A DNA stretch of 64,000 nucleotides, taken from contig CAWITB010000007.1 of the NCBI GenBank assembly GCA_963838885.1, forward strand, positions 1 through 64,000, in the 5' to 3' direction. How positions within the stretch are numbered: the first letter of the stretch is position 1; each line of letters begins with the position of its first letter. The notes under the pieces are model-generated. The model saw only the letters and a list, made by a program, of their open reading frames with translations, was not told the DNA's origin and did not search any database. The DNA is from JAICMB01 sp963838885. Its GTDB lineage: Bacteria; Acidobacteriota; Terriglobia; Bryobacterales; Bryobacteraceae. Shown here in pieces: positions 25,347 to 33,369 of the stretch. Both the position numbers and the translations under genes were made by a program.

Positions 25347-27617
25347 ATGGACAAAACAACCGTAAGAATCCGCCCGATCCGATTTGCCTTCGCCGTCGAT
25401 CCTAGAGATTTGACGATATTGATGCGCGTGTTTGAGGCGAACTCCGTCTTCTGGGGTGGGCCCTACAATTTCATCCTGCCGCTATTCAAGCGCGTTCCTC
25501 AACGCTATAAAGAGCCATACCGTAAAAAGATCACGGCGTCTGCTGTCGTTCAGGGACTGCTTGAGGCTTTTCAGCCGGACGTCATTGTCGAAATGGAGAC
25601 CGGCTCTACTTCAGCTCTGAAGTTTCCGCGCGGACGCGTCATAACCTATGACCAGCTTATTGGCCGAGATGACCACGGGCGCTGCGTTTACGGTGTCGAC
25701 CTGCGCAGCGTGGTCACAGATTTATACAATACGAGGTTCCGTTTCGTTCAACGCCACCCGCCTGAGGTCGTGATCCCATCCAGTTCCAACGGTCACTACG
25801 ATTTGATGTTCGCGGCGCTTTTCGGAAGTTTGCCAAGCGAAGGTCCCGTCGGAGATTGTTCAAAGCACTTCCTAGCCGCGCTCGACGGCAAGCGGCACGC
25901 GTTCGCGCCGCTAGACTATCCCAAGTTGTTGGACGAAAAGTATGTGTACCCGCTAAGGATCGCGGCGGATGGCCTGGAACCAAGGCGCAATAGTTGGAAC
26001 ATAGATTCCAAGCTTTACTACATGAACGAGCGTTCCCCGCTCGATCTCATTGACTTCTGGAACCTACGCGCTCTCGGTTGGGATATCACGCCTCTTCCGG
26101 CATCGATCGCGTCCGCGCTAACGAGCTTCTGTGAAGACTTCATTCAGAGCAGCTTCCGACCTTGCCCTCCGCCGTCAAATGCCTACCATCACGCCTCTTT
26201 TCTTTGCTCCCCGAGCAATACGCGAGATGACTTGCAGGCGTTCGTTGCGGCGCTTCGATCGCCCCCGCATGATGAAGCGCACCGAAGCGTCAGTCTCGAT
26301 ATGCGAGTGCCACGTATATGGGAGGAATGGGGTCGAAGCGCTGATCACGCGGAGCCGCAGACGGTTACGCAGAGTACGACGACGGTTGACTCTCATCTGA
26401 TCGGCTCCGGCCTCCACGTTTCGACTGCTATTCCGGAATTTCTCAAAGACGACTGCTTCGCCTCTTCGCAGCGCGCCTGTGTCAACGTTCTGGAGTCCAT
26501 CCCCGGCGGTGCTCGGGTAGTTCCGTGGGGCAGCAGTGAGTTGAGTGGCTTGATCCACGAATTCGCCGACGAGGAGGTATGGGTTTCACAGGAAGGGATT
26601 GTAATTACAGCAGCTGCATTCGTCAGCTCAAGATTCCTGCGAACACCAAGCCCTGCAAACGTATTCGCCGCATTCGCTAGCAGCAAGAAGCTGACCTTGG
26701 CGATGTCACCAGCAGGTGAAACCTGCCAACAGATCGTCAAAGCACTGGGTGGCTTGTCATCCATCAACATCGTCGCGCGATCGCCGGATCTGTTGCGTTT
26801 CCTCGACAGGCTGGCGCACGAGAACGTCGAGGTGGAGACCGAAGCCACACCTGCCAAGAAAGTGCGAAGGGCCTACGCGCCCTATACACAAACGCTTGCT
26901 GTCGTAAAACGTGCAACTCTGGGACCCGATGTTGCCGTATTGAACTTCTTCAATGCGCTCGTTACCAAAGGAGTACTAACTGTAGGGCTTACATTACGCT
27001 GCAAAGAGTGCAATCACTCCAGTTGGCATGCCTTAAACTCACTTGCTCCTTCGATGATTTGTCCTCGCTGTTTGTCCGCCATCGCGTTTCCCTCGGCCTC
27101 GCCACCTCGGAAGGAAGACTGGGCTTACCGGGTAAGCGGGCCATTCGCGGCGGAGCACCTGGCGCATGGAGCGTACTGTGTGGCATCGACTCTCCACTTC
27201 CTGGTGACGAGGGTCGTTCGCGAAACCACGTGGCTGCCAAGCTTTCGGCTGAGGAACGAACAGGGCATAGAAATTGAGGCGGACTTCGGAATGTTTGCGC
27301 GCCCGGGTCCCTTTAGCCATGCGACGTCGCCGTTCCTAATTTTGGGCGAGTGCAAGTCCTTTAATGTATTCAGACCCGAGGACTTTGAGAGGGCCCGCTC
27401 TATGGCGAACCTCTTTCCCGGAGCCGTTCTTTGTTTTGCCACTTTCCGCGATTCACTCAACCCGGATGAGATCAGGGCACTGACACGCGTTGTTCTGCGT
27501 GGACGGAGCTCTCTGCGCACCGGCAAACTTCTCAATCCCGTTCTGGTCCTCACAGGAAAGGAGCTCTTTTCTCAATTTCACTGGCATAAACAGCTTCAGG
27601 ATGCGTACGGGCGATAG
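25347..27617 (+). CDS. Large nuclease-like protein with zinc ribbon, possible defence gene
   Basis: A 756-residue protein of a family I do not recognise. The N-terminal 500 residues start with IRPIRFAFAVDPRDLTILMR and YNFILPLF and look mixed alpha/beta without a named motif. A zinc ribbon follows with C552-x2-C555 and C572-x2-C575. The last 130 residues carry a PD-(D/E)xK-like signature: E644, D646 (EIEADFG), then E668-C-K670 (FLILGECKS), followed by a helix and VLCFATFRDSL, as in Mrr or Holliday-junction-type nucleases. No Walker motif, methylase or transmembrane segment is seen. It lies beside vapBC with its own palindrome. Restriction or anti-mobile defence is inference only. A possible C-terminal tail continues in the next frame to 27783. 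Confidence 0.6.
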   Translation: MDKTTVRIRPIRFAFAVDPRDLTILMRVFEANSVFWGGPYNFILPLFKRVPQRYKEPYRKKITASAVVQGLLEAFQPDVIVEMETGSTSALKFPRGRVITYDQLIGRDDHGRCVYGVDLRSVVTDLYNTRFRFVQRHPPEVVIPSSSNGHYDLMFAALFGSLPSEGPVGDCSKHFLAALDGKRHAFAPLDYPKLLDEKYVYPLRIAADGLEPRRNSWNIDSKLYYMNERSPLDLIDFWNLRALGWDITPLPASIASALTSFCEDFIQSSFRPCPPPSNAYHHASFLCSPSNTRDDLQAFVAALRSPPHDEAHRSVSLDMRVPRIWEEWGRSADHAEPQTVTQSTTTVDSHLIGSGLHVSTAIPEFLKDDCFASSQRACVNVLESIPGGARVVPWGSSELSGLIHEFADEEVWVSQEGIVITAAAFVSSRFLRTPSPANVFAAFASSKKLTLAMSPAGETCQQIVKALGGLSSINIVARSPDLLRFLDRLAHENVEVETEATPAKKVRRAYAPYTQTLAVVKRATLGPDVAVLNFFNALVTKGVLTVGLTLRCKECNHSSWHALNSLAPSMICPRCLSAIAFPSASPPRKEDWAYRVSGPFAAEHLAHGAYCVASTLHFLVTRVVRETTWLPSFRLRNEQGIEIEADFGMFARPGPFSHATSPFLILGECKSFNVFRPEDFERARSMANLFPGAVLCFATFRDSLNPDEIRALTRVVLRGRSSLRTGKLLNPVLVLTGKELFSQFHWHKQLQDAYGR

Positions 27618-27783
27618 GGCGCAACACGCGAAAGCGGTCTATGCGCGCGCTGATATCCAGGAATTGTGTGACTTCACGCAGCAGGTACATCTAGGCATCG
27701 CCTCATATCACAACTGGCAGGAGGAGAAGCGAAGGAAGGTACTAGCGCGTCGGAAGTTCCAAAAGCGCAATCCTTCCCGATAG
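27601..27783 (+). pseudogene. Possible out-of-frame C-terminal tail of the nuclease-like protein
   Basis: A 60-residue frame overlapping the end of the preceding gene by 17 bases, shifted by one base. It reads AVYARADIQELCDFTQQVHL and LGIASYHNWQEEKRRKVL, a helical, charged sequence that looks protein-like. It could be the natural end of the nuclease-like protein after a one-base error near 27605, or a small independent gene without a clear ribosome site. Confidence 0.4.
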
Positions 27784-27997
27784 TGTTGATGTGCCCTCGA
27801 AAATCGGCTTTTAACCGCTGATCCGGCAAGTAACACTTGGTCGTGACACGCCCAAGCCTGACTTATGAGTCGCACCGAGGCAGACGAATGGAGCCGGAGG
27901 ATTTGTGAGCTGACGAAACGCGCGTGAAGACACGCCGGCGCGCAGGGCGCTAAACACAGGGCGCTAAACATATGTTATGCCCGGTATTGCCCGGGCG

Positions 27998-29797
27998 CTA
28001 CTTGCCGTCCACCGAGAAGGCCAGCAGAACGTTTCCCGGTAATCCCTGCCACTGGCCATAACCGGAATTTGTGAACACCATTCCGTTGGCGATGGCGGCA
28101 CCGGCGGAATCGAGCGAACCGCCGCGGCCCGCCGTTCCATTCACCGTCTGGTAATCCCGAACGGTATTGAAATCCCAGACGATCTCGCCGGTGGTTGCGA
28201 GGAACGCCCGCAAATGTCCGTCAATAGAGCCTGAAAATATCACGCCCGGCATGGACGAGATGGCCGCCGATTGCGCGCCGCTGCAGCCTTTCGCTCCGGG
28301 TTTGCATTCCAACGCCGGGGCCGGCGTCGACCAGATCTTCTCGCCCGTATCGAGCTTGAGGGCGTGCAATCCTCCGGGTTTATTGCCATTGCGGAAATTC
28401 GTAAGGTCGGAGACCGCGATGTAGGCGTTGCACTCATCCGCGGTGGGGCCCCACTCGATGCCTCCAAGGCCGCCGCCTTGCCCCACGCGGGTCTGCCACA
28501 GAACCTTTCCGCGAGCGTCGGGGTCCAGCCCCCATGCGATTCCAGACTTTTGTCCGCAAATCAGAATGCGCTTGCCGTTTCCGAGGTCGCGAAGAATCGG
28601 AGAGGAGCCAAAGTCTGAATCGGGGCCGTGCCCTTCCGGACAATTCACGCCGCGGCCGCAGCCCATCGTGAAATTGTCATTAGGGAGCGCCTGGCTGGCC
28701 CACAGCATGGAGCCGGTCTGGAGATCGAAGGCCAGAATCGCGTCGCTGGTGTTGAGCGAAACATCGGTGTAGGAGTTTCCGGTCGCGGCATAAACGATTT
28801 TCTTCTTCGCATCGATCGTCGGCGCGGACCAGATTGCGGCTCCAGCAGGCGCCCAGTGTTGCCCCGCCGCCGTCTGGAGCAGACGAGGCGGATCGGGAAC
28901 GCTGTACCTCTTCCAGATTTGTTTTCCCGTCGCTCCATCGAGCGCGACGACGCTTCCGCGGAACTTGCAACACTCATAGCCCGCGAGCATCGCCGAAGCT
29001 TCCTCGATCGACGACACCGGAACATAGAGGCGTCCGTTATAGAAGGCCGGCGAGCCGGTAATCCGGGCTGCGGGGTGATCGTCAACCTGAACTTTCCAGA
29101 GGGCCTTCCCGGTGGCCGCGTCCACGGCATGAACGACCGCCCGTGTATCGCCGAAATACGCGGCCAAGCGGCCACTGCCGATCCGGCCTACGCTGACGGC
29201 GGTACGAACGGTGGCTCCGGCGTCATACGACCAATAAGTACACCCCGTTTCGGCATCGAGCGAATAGACCGCCCCATTAGAGCTACCCACGAAGACGCGA
29301 TCGCCGATCACGGCCGGTTGCGAGGAGCGCGCCGTATCGCCCTCGACAGCGAACGCCCATTTCAGTTTTAGTTTGGGAACCGCAGCGGCATCCAGACCCG
29401 GGTTCGGCTGGTAACGAGTATTCGCCATATCCTTGCCCCAGCCGTTCCAACTCGCGCCCGTCAACCGCAGGGGCTTCGAAACGACGGCGCACCGCCCGGT
29501 CACGCCTGCTGCCGCAGGCGCACTGAAATCCTTGGCCGTCAGAAAGCGCGCAATGGCGCGGCTTTCTTCCGCGCTCAACCCCGCCGATTGCGGCGTCATG
29601 GCCCCTTCGAACATCGTTTTGTAAATGAATTCGGGAGTCCGTTGCGCGATTTCGTCGCGGCTTGGCACGCGCGTTTGCGCCTTGACGTCGTGGCAAATGC
29701 CGCAACGCTGTTTATAAAGAGTCTCGCCGTCCGGCGTGGCGCCGTATGCCGCCGCCGCGAGCATAACGGCGTACGAGACTGCTGCCGCGCTTCTCAT
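27998..29797 (-). CDS. PQQ-dependent quinohaemoprotein (PVA-dehydrogenase-like)
   Basis: A 599-residue exported oxidoreductase. After a signal peptide (VSYAVMLAAAAYGA) comes a cytochrome c domain with the haem site C32-G-I-C35-H36 and a likely axial methionine in GAMTPQ. An eight-bladed PQQ beta-propeller follows with repeated motifs such as VYSLDAETGCTYWSY, VVALDGATGKQIWKR and LHALKLDTGEKIW. The order cytochrome c then propeller matches polyvinyl-alcohol dehydrogenase (cytochrome) rather than methanol dehydrogenase. Electrons would pass from PQQ to the fused haem. The true substrate is probably an alcohol but is unproven. A TATAAT ends ten bases before the ATG. Confidence 0.8.
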   Translation of the reverse strand: MRSAAAVSYAVMLAAAAYGATPDGETLYKQRCGICHDVKAQTRVPSRDEIAQRTPEFIYKTMFEGAMTPQSAGLSAEESRAIARFLTAKDFSAPAAAGVTGRCAVVSKPLRLTGASWNGWGKDMANTRYQPNPGLDAAAVPKLKLKWAFAVEGDTARSSQPAVIGDRVFVGSSNGAVYSLDAETGCTYWSYDAGATVRTAVSVGRIGSGRLAAYFGDTRAVVHAVDAATGKALWKVQVDDHPAARITGSPAFYNGRLYVPVSSIEEASAMLAGYECCKFRGSVVALDGATGKQIWKRYSVPDPPRLLQTAAGQHWAPAGAAIWSAPTIDAKKKIVYAATGNSYTDVSLNTSDAILAFDLQTGSMLWASQALPNDNFTMGCGRGVNCPEGHGPDSDFGSSPILRDLGNGKRILICGQKSGIAWGLDPDARGKVLWQTRVGQGGGLGGIEWGPTADECNAYIAVSDLTNFRNGNKPGGLHALKLDTGEKIWSTPAPALECKPGAKGCSGAQSAAISSMPGVIFSGSIDGHLRAFLATTGEIVWDFNTVRDYQTVNGTAGRGGSLDSAGAAIANGMVFTNSGYGQWQGLPGNVLLAFSVDGK

Positions 29798-29807
29798 AGG
29801 AAGTCGT

Positions 29808-29813
29808 ATTATA
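29808..29813 (-). promoter_or_regulatory. -10 box close to the PQQ-protein start
   Basis: A reverse-strand TATAAT ends ten bases before the ATG at 29797; the transcript would have a leader of only three or four bases. Confidence 0.45.
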
Positions 29814-29842
29814 GCCGGAGGAACCTCGCAGCCGTCTCACAC

Positions 29843-29854
29843 TGACACGTGTCA
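29843..29854. promoter_or_regulatory. 12-bp perfect palindrome between divergent genes
   Basis: TGACACGTGTCA lies in the 69-base gap between the PQQ protein and the divergent small secreted-protein gene. It is placed to control either or both promoters; the binding factor is unknown. Confidence 0.45.
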
Positions 29855-29866
29855 CACTAACGGTAG

Positions 29867-30424
29867 ATGAAGTACGGCGTTCTGCTTCTCTGCTCCGTAT
29901 GCGCCGCGGCTCAAAATACGGCGGCGCCGCAAACGGCTCCCGGAGTCCTAGAGGATTGGGACGTGCGCGCCATGGTGCAGAGTCTTCAGGCCCAGGCGCA
30001 ACACCTGCGGCCCGTACTCGATCGCATCAAGCCGGAAGCCTGGATGGCGCACGGCGCTCCGGCGGCATACGTCCAGCAACTTCGGAGCGCCCAGACGGAG
30101 CTTCGTTATGCGCTCGAATCGAGCGATGCCTTCGCGAAGCAGCCGGAGCGGCTGCCGCTGGCGCTCGATACCTACTTCCGGATGCAGGCGATGGATACGA
30201 TGCTCCACTCCGTGATCGAAGGCGTTCGCAAGTATCAAAGCCCGGCGGACGCCCGCACCATCCAGAGCGTCATCAATGAAACGAACGGCAACCGCGACCG
30301 CTTGCGCGAGTATATCCGCGCGCTGGCGGCGCAAAAGGAACAGGAATTCCAAATCGCGGACCGGGAAGCGCAGCGCTGCCGTAGCGCCGTCACGCAACCC
30401 ACGGCCGCCAGGAAAAGCAAATGA
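29867..30424 (+). CDS. Secreted helical protein of unknown function
   Basis: A 185-residue protein with a short signal peptide (MKYGVLLLCSVCAAAQ) and then almost entirely helical sequence (VRAMVQSLQAQAQHLRPVLD; ARTIQSVINETNGNRDRLRE) ending in a basic tail. No catalytic motif is visible. It overlaps the next gene by ATGA, so the two are translationally coupled. Confidence 0.65.
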   Translation: MKYGVLLLCSVCAAAQNTAAPQTAPGVLEDWDVRAMVQSLQAQAQHLRPVLDRIKPEAWMAHGAPAAYVQQLRSAQTELRYALESSDAFAKQPERLPLALDTYFRMQAMDTMLHSVIEGVRKYQSPADARTIQSVINETNGNRDRLREYIRALAAQKEQEFQIADREAQRCRSAVTQPTAARKSK

Positions 30425-30981
30425 CCGAAGTCGCGGCCTTCGTCTGCAGCATCTGCGGCGAGACATCTTTCGAGATTTGCGTCTACTGCACGAAGGACGC
30501 ATGCGCCAATCATCGCTGCGCCCGCTGCGGCCGCTGCAGCGATTGTTGCGAATGCGAAGTGCCGCTCGAAGCCGTCGAGCGCAGGGAGGCTGCCGCGCCG
30601 CATCTGCCGCCGGGGGAGCCCGAGCCGCTTCCGCCCGCGCAGCCGGAGCCGTTGCCGCAATACGAGCCGGAGCCCCCGCCGCACACCGAGCCGGAGCCGC
30701 TTGGTCCCACCGTTCCCGAGCCGGTTCCGGGCACGGAACCACAGCCTGAGACGCCCGGTCCGACGGCTTTCGCGGACCGATCCGGCGAGGCGGACAAAGC
30801 CAGGGCATGGGCGGATGAATTACCGGACAGCCAAGCCGAGCTCATCAAAGCATTGCCGCAGCTCTTCGCTCCGGACCCGGAACCCGCGGTTGCGGAGGCG
30901 TCCGAGGTGCCGGACATGAATATTCCGCGTTCCGAGGTCCTCGAAGAAGAAGACCCGGAGCCTCTTGAAGAACCCGATTAA
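30421..30981 (+). CDS. Zinc-ribbon protein with Pro/Glu-rich repeats
   Basis: A 186-residue acidic protein. The first 45 residues hold eleven cysteines (CSICGETSFEICVYC, CANHRCARCGRCSDCCEC), enough for two treble-clef or ribbon zinc sites. Residues 60-110 are a degenerate EPEPLP/EPEPPP repeat likely to be an extended linker. The rest is acidic with a short helix (DSQAELIKALPQLF). Such proteins often bridge partners. The coupling to the upstream secreted protein is odd, because this one has no export signal. Confidence 0.6.
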   Translation: MTEVAAFVCSICGETSFEICVYCTKDACANHRCARCGRCSDCCECEVPLEAVERREAAAPHLPPGEPEPLPPAQPEPLPQYEPEPPPHTEPEPLGPTVPEPVPGTEPQPETPGPTAFADRSGEADKARAWADELPDSQAELIKALPQLFAPDPEPAVAEASEVPDMNIPRSEVLEEEDPEPLEEPD

Positions 30982-31003
30982 TTCCGGAATGTTCGCGGCG
31001 GGG

Positions 31004-31375
31004 TTAGACCACGCCGGCGTGCCGCCGCAGGATCTGCTGCAGATTCTGCGAAAATGCCGAGCGCGCCATAACAATATTCGCGCCCGCCTCCTGCGCTTTT
31101 TGCTTTAGCTCGCCCTGGACATGCGACAGGAATCCGATGATGCTGATCGGCTTCGTGGCCGGGTTGCTCTTCAGGTTGGAAATGAGGCGGATGGGCTCAA
31201 CGCAGGCGCAGTTCAGGTCCATGATGATGAGCAGCGGGCGCTCGGCGGCTTTGCCGATCACGTCTTCTTCCGACTTCAGGAATTCCACTTGAAGTCCGGC
31301 GCGCTTCGCGGCATCGCTGATCTTCACCGTGAATAAAAGGTCTTCGACCACGGCCAGGACCGTCTTTTTTGGCAT
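31004..31375 (-). CDS. Receiver-like domain protein
   Basis: A 123-residue single domain with a response-regulator fold: KTVLAVVEDLLFTVKISDAA, then LLIIMDLNCACVEPIRLISN with the aspartate of MDLN at the phospho-acceptor position, then PISIIGFLSHVQGELKQKAQ and a final helix. The second acid of the usual acidic pair is present (VED), but the conserved threonine/serine and lysine are replaced, so phosphorylation is uncertain. A longer frame to 31558 exists without a ribosome site. No kinase is nearby. Confidence 0.65.
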   Translation of the reverse strand: MPKKTVLAVVEDLLFTVKISDAAKRAGLQVEFLKSEEDVIGKAAERPLLIIMDLNCACVEPIRLISNLKSNPATKPISIIGFLSHVQGELKQKAQEAGANIVMARSAFSQNLQQILRRHAGVV

Positions 31376-31574
31376 AGAACTTACGCGTTCCGCTCCCGAT
31401 ATTGATTGAGTTACAGATGGAACTTCGAAGACAGGAAGGTAAAACCCGAGAGTAGCACGGAATGGCTTGCGGCGATAACGGCTATAGTGGGAGCACAAAA
31501 ATCGACTAGAGGCCAAAAGCGAACGGCGCCCGCGAATTGAATCGAAATAATAGGCCAATCTCCGAGGACGAGCG

Positions 31575-31593
31575 ATTGTAAACTGCTTACAAT
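31575..31593 (+). promoter_or_regulatory. Inverted repeat overlapping the TIR-like gene promoter
   Basis: ATTGTAA-ACTGC-TTACAAT is a perfect seven-base inverted repeat. Its right arm contains TACAAT, a good -10 box about 26 bases before the ATG at 31620, so a bound protein would block transcription. Confidence 0.5.
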
Positions 31594-31619
31594 GTCCAGA
31601 AAGGAAGCGAAGCGTTCCG

Positions 31620-32318
31620 ATGCGAGTATTCGTGGGATACGGCTATAATGATCGCGACAAATGGATCGAGGAGTACGTCATGCCGCTTCTTGTCGCGTTT
31701 GGCTGCGAGGTAGTGCATGGGAAGGCGGTGTATGGCGGAGCGCTATCCGCGGAAGTCAAAAAAACGATTCGCACCGCCGATTCGATGATTGGCTTCACGA
31801 CCCGTCGTGAGCGCGAAGGAGAGCGTTTCCGCACTCATGAGTGGGTCGTTCAGGAACTCATCACCGCGGATTCTCAGGATCCGCCCATACCTTGGGTCGA
31901 AGTGCGGGAGGCGGAAGTAATTTCACCGGGCGGCATTCTCGAGGGCGTCAACGCGCAGCGTATCGATTACCGCGAGGAAGATCGCGCTAGGTGCTTGGTT
32001 CAGATCGCGCAAGCTCTGCGCCGCTTCAAGGACGCAACGAGTGTCACGACGATTCGGCTTGGTCCGTCGCTGGTGGTCGACCAGATCATTCCCTTTGTCG
32101 ACGATGCAACATTCTCCTGTTCCTGTCAGGTGTTGCGCGGAGCCATCCAGTTCCCGTCCCGTCGTGTTCCCGTTTTCCCCATCCGGGGAGCGCTATTCGT
32201 GCAGCTTCATGGCGTCGCTTCCGATGAATTGGTTCGGATTGCGATCTCGGCCGCTGGCAGAACGTGGCGCTCCAATTACGAATCGGTGGATACTGTAGAT
32301 ATACAAGTGAAGGAGTAG
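31620..32318 (+). CDS. TIR-like domain protein
   Basis: A 232-residue protein. Residues 1-95 fit a TIR-like fold: the first strand MRVFVGYGY, helix NDRDKWIEEYVMPLLVAFG, then SAEVKKTIRTADSMIGFTTR, and FRTHEWVVQELITAD, in which W75-x3-E79-L matches the S/T-x-W-x3-E-L helix bearing the catalytic glutamate of NAD-cleaving TIR domains. Residues 150-232 are beta-rich (VPVFPIRGALFVQLHG) and of unknown type, perhaps a sensor. The stop is two bases before the YEATS-like gene, whose ribosome site lies in its last codons, so both work together. A role as NAD-depleting conflict effector is inference from the family. Confidence 0.6.
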   Translation: MRVFVGYGYNDRDKWIEEYVMPLLVAFGCEVVHGKAVYGGALSAEVKKTIRTADSMIGFTTRREREGERFRTHEWVVQELITADSQDPPIPWVEVREAEVISPGGILEGVNAQRIDYREEDRARCLVQIAQALRRFKDATSVTTIRLGPSLVVDQIIPFVDDATFSCSCQVLRGAIQFPSRRVPVFPIRGALFVQLHGVASDELVRIAISAAGRTWRSNYESVDTVDIQVKE

Positions 32319-32320
32319 AC

Positions 32321-32623
32321 ATGGCGCTCTCCATCCAACAAAGCGCGAAATACGTGGGTAAAAATCGTTGGGAGTGGTCCGTGTGGATCGCGGGGCCGGC
32401 TGACGAACTCGATTCCATCGTCCGAGTCATGTATATCCTGGACCCCACGTTTCACAATCCCGTCCGAACCGTATTCGACCGCGCCACCAATTTTCGGCTG
32501 GATACGTCCGGATGGGGCACTTTTACCATTCATGCGCGAGCGTTTGATCGCAGTGGCCGTGAGACGCCGCTCCATCACGACCTCGTTCTCTTATATCCCG
32601 ACGGAACGCCGACCCTCGCCTGA
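32321..32623 (+). CDS. Prokaryotic YEATS-like domain protein
   Basis: A 100-residue single beta-sandwich. YVGKNRWEWSVWIAGPADEL, then VMYILDPTFHNPVRTV, then TSGWGTFTIHARAFDRSG and HHDLVL follow the YEATS order (the V-x-Y-x-L-H/D-P-T-F and G-W-G-x-F motifs). Eukaryotic YEATS domains read acylated lysines; bacterial ones were noted by comparative genomics near signalling and conflict genes. AAGGAG lies five bases before the ATG, inside the TIR-like gene end. It may sense or anchor the effector. Partner and ligand unknown. Confidence 0.65.
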   Translation: MALSIQQSAKYVGKNRWEWSVWIAGPADELDSIVRVMYILDPTFHNPVRTVFDRATNFRLDTSGWGTFTIHARAFDRSGRETPLHHDLVLLYPDGTPTLA

Positions 32624-32653
32624 TTCCGCCGTTTGTTCGCGAATTGCTCCAAT

Positions 32654-32683
32654 TTGACAAGCGCTTAAGAGTTTCGATATTCT
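32654..32683 (+). promoter_or_regulatory. Main promoter of the ribosomal-protein run
   Basis: TTGACA (32654-32659) and TATTCT (32678-32683), 18 bases apart. Transcription would start near 32690. Confidence 0.7.
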
Positions 32684-32689
32684 GAGAAG

Positions 32690-32967
32690 GTTTGAGCGAG
32701 TAGCTATTCCCGCACTACCATTCTCTGTGCACGCGCCGGGTCCGCATCGGGCGCTGCCAATTATTCAGAGAATCCGGTCGGGAGTCGGCCCCGAGGTTCT
32801 GGCGGATTAAGCCGTCCAGGGCATGGGCTAGTCCAAAGCAGCAACCCTCGCAATTGGTCGCAGGCGCTGGAGCACCGTGCTCGGCGTAAGACCGTAGCGC
32901 ATGGAACGTTTTTGGCGGGGCGCAATCCCTGTCAGCGGAAGCAACCAGATTTACAGAGAGGACATTC
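32690..32967 (+). promoter_or_regulatory. Long untranslated leader before rpsL
   Basis: About 278 bases separate the expected transcription start from the rpsL GTG. The stretch is GC-rich with several possible short stems but no frame resembling a protein. It could host ribosomal-protein or growth-rate control; I cannot match it to a known leader. Confidence 0.4.
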
Positions 32968-33351
32968 GTGCCGACGTTTAATCAACTCGTGCGAAAAGGG
33001 CGCAGGCCGCCGCGCTATAAGACGGCCAGCCCGGCGCTGCAAGCGTGCCCGCAAAGGCGCGGCGTGTGTACCCGCGTGTACACCACGACTCCCAAGAAGC
33101 CCAATTCGGCTTTGCGGAAAGTGGCCCGCGTGCGCCTGACGAACGGGATTGAAGTGACCACCTACATTCCAGGCGTGGGGCACAATCTGCAGGAGCACTC
33201 CATCGTGCTGATCCGCGGCGGCCGCGTGAAGGACCTGCCCGGCGTCCGTTATCACGTGGTGCGTGGAACGCTCGACGCCGCCGGGGTCGCGGGCCGGCAG
33301 CAGAGCCGCTCCAAGTACGGCGCGAAAAGACCCAAGGGACCCGCCAAATAG
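32968..33351 (+). CDS. rpsL: Ribosomal protein S12
   Basis: A 127-residue protein of the 30S decoding centre. The conserved loops TTTPKKPNSALRK (K43) and GGRVKDLPGVRYH (K88) carry the wild-type lysines, so streptomycin resistance through rpsL is not predicted. The GTG start follows GAGGAC. First gene of the str block. Confidence 0.97.
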   Translation: MPTFNQLVRKGRRPPRYKTASPALQACPQRRGVCTRVYTTTPKKPNSALRKVARVRLTNGIEVTTYIPGVGHNLQEHSIVLIRGGRVKDLPGVRYHVVRGTLDAAGVAGRQQSRSKYGAKRPKGPAK

Positions 33352-33369
33352 ATTAGAGGATTTTAGGAA

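Noticed and set aside
30600..30730. Repeated GAGCCGGAGCC-like units suggestive of a short tandem repeat array
   Set aside because: They encode the EPEP linker of a zinc-ribbon protein; spacing is irregular and no CRISPR-like spacers exist.
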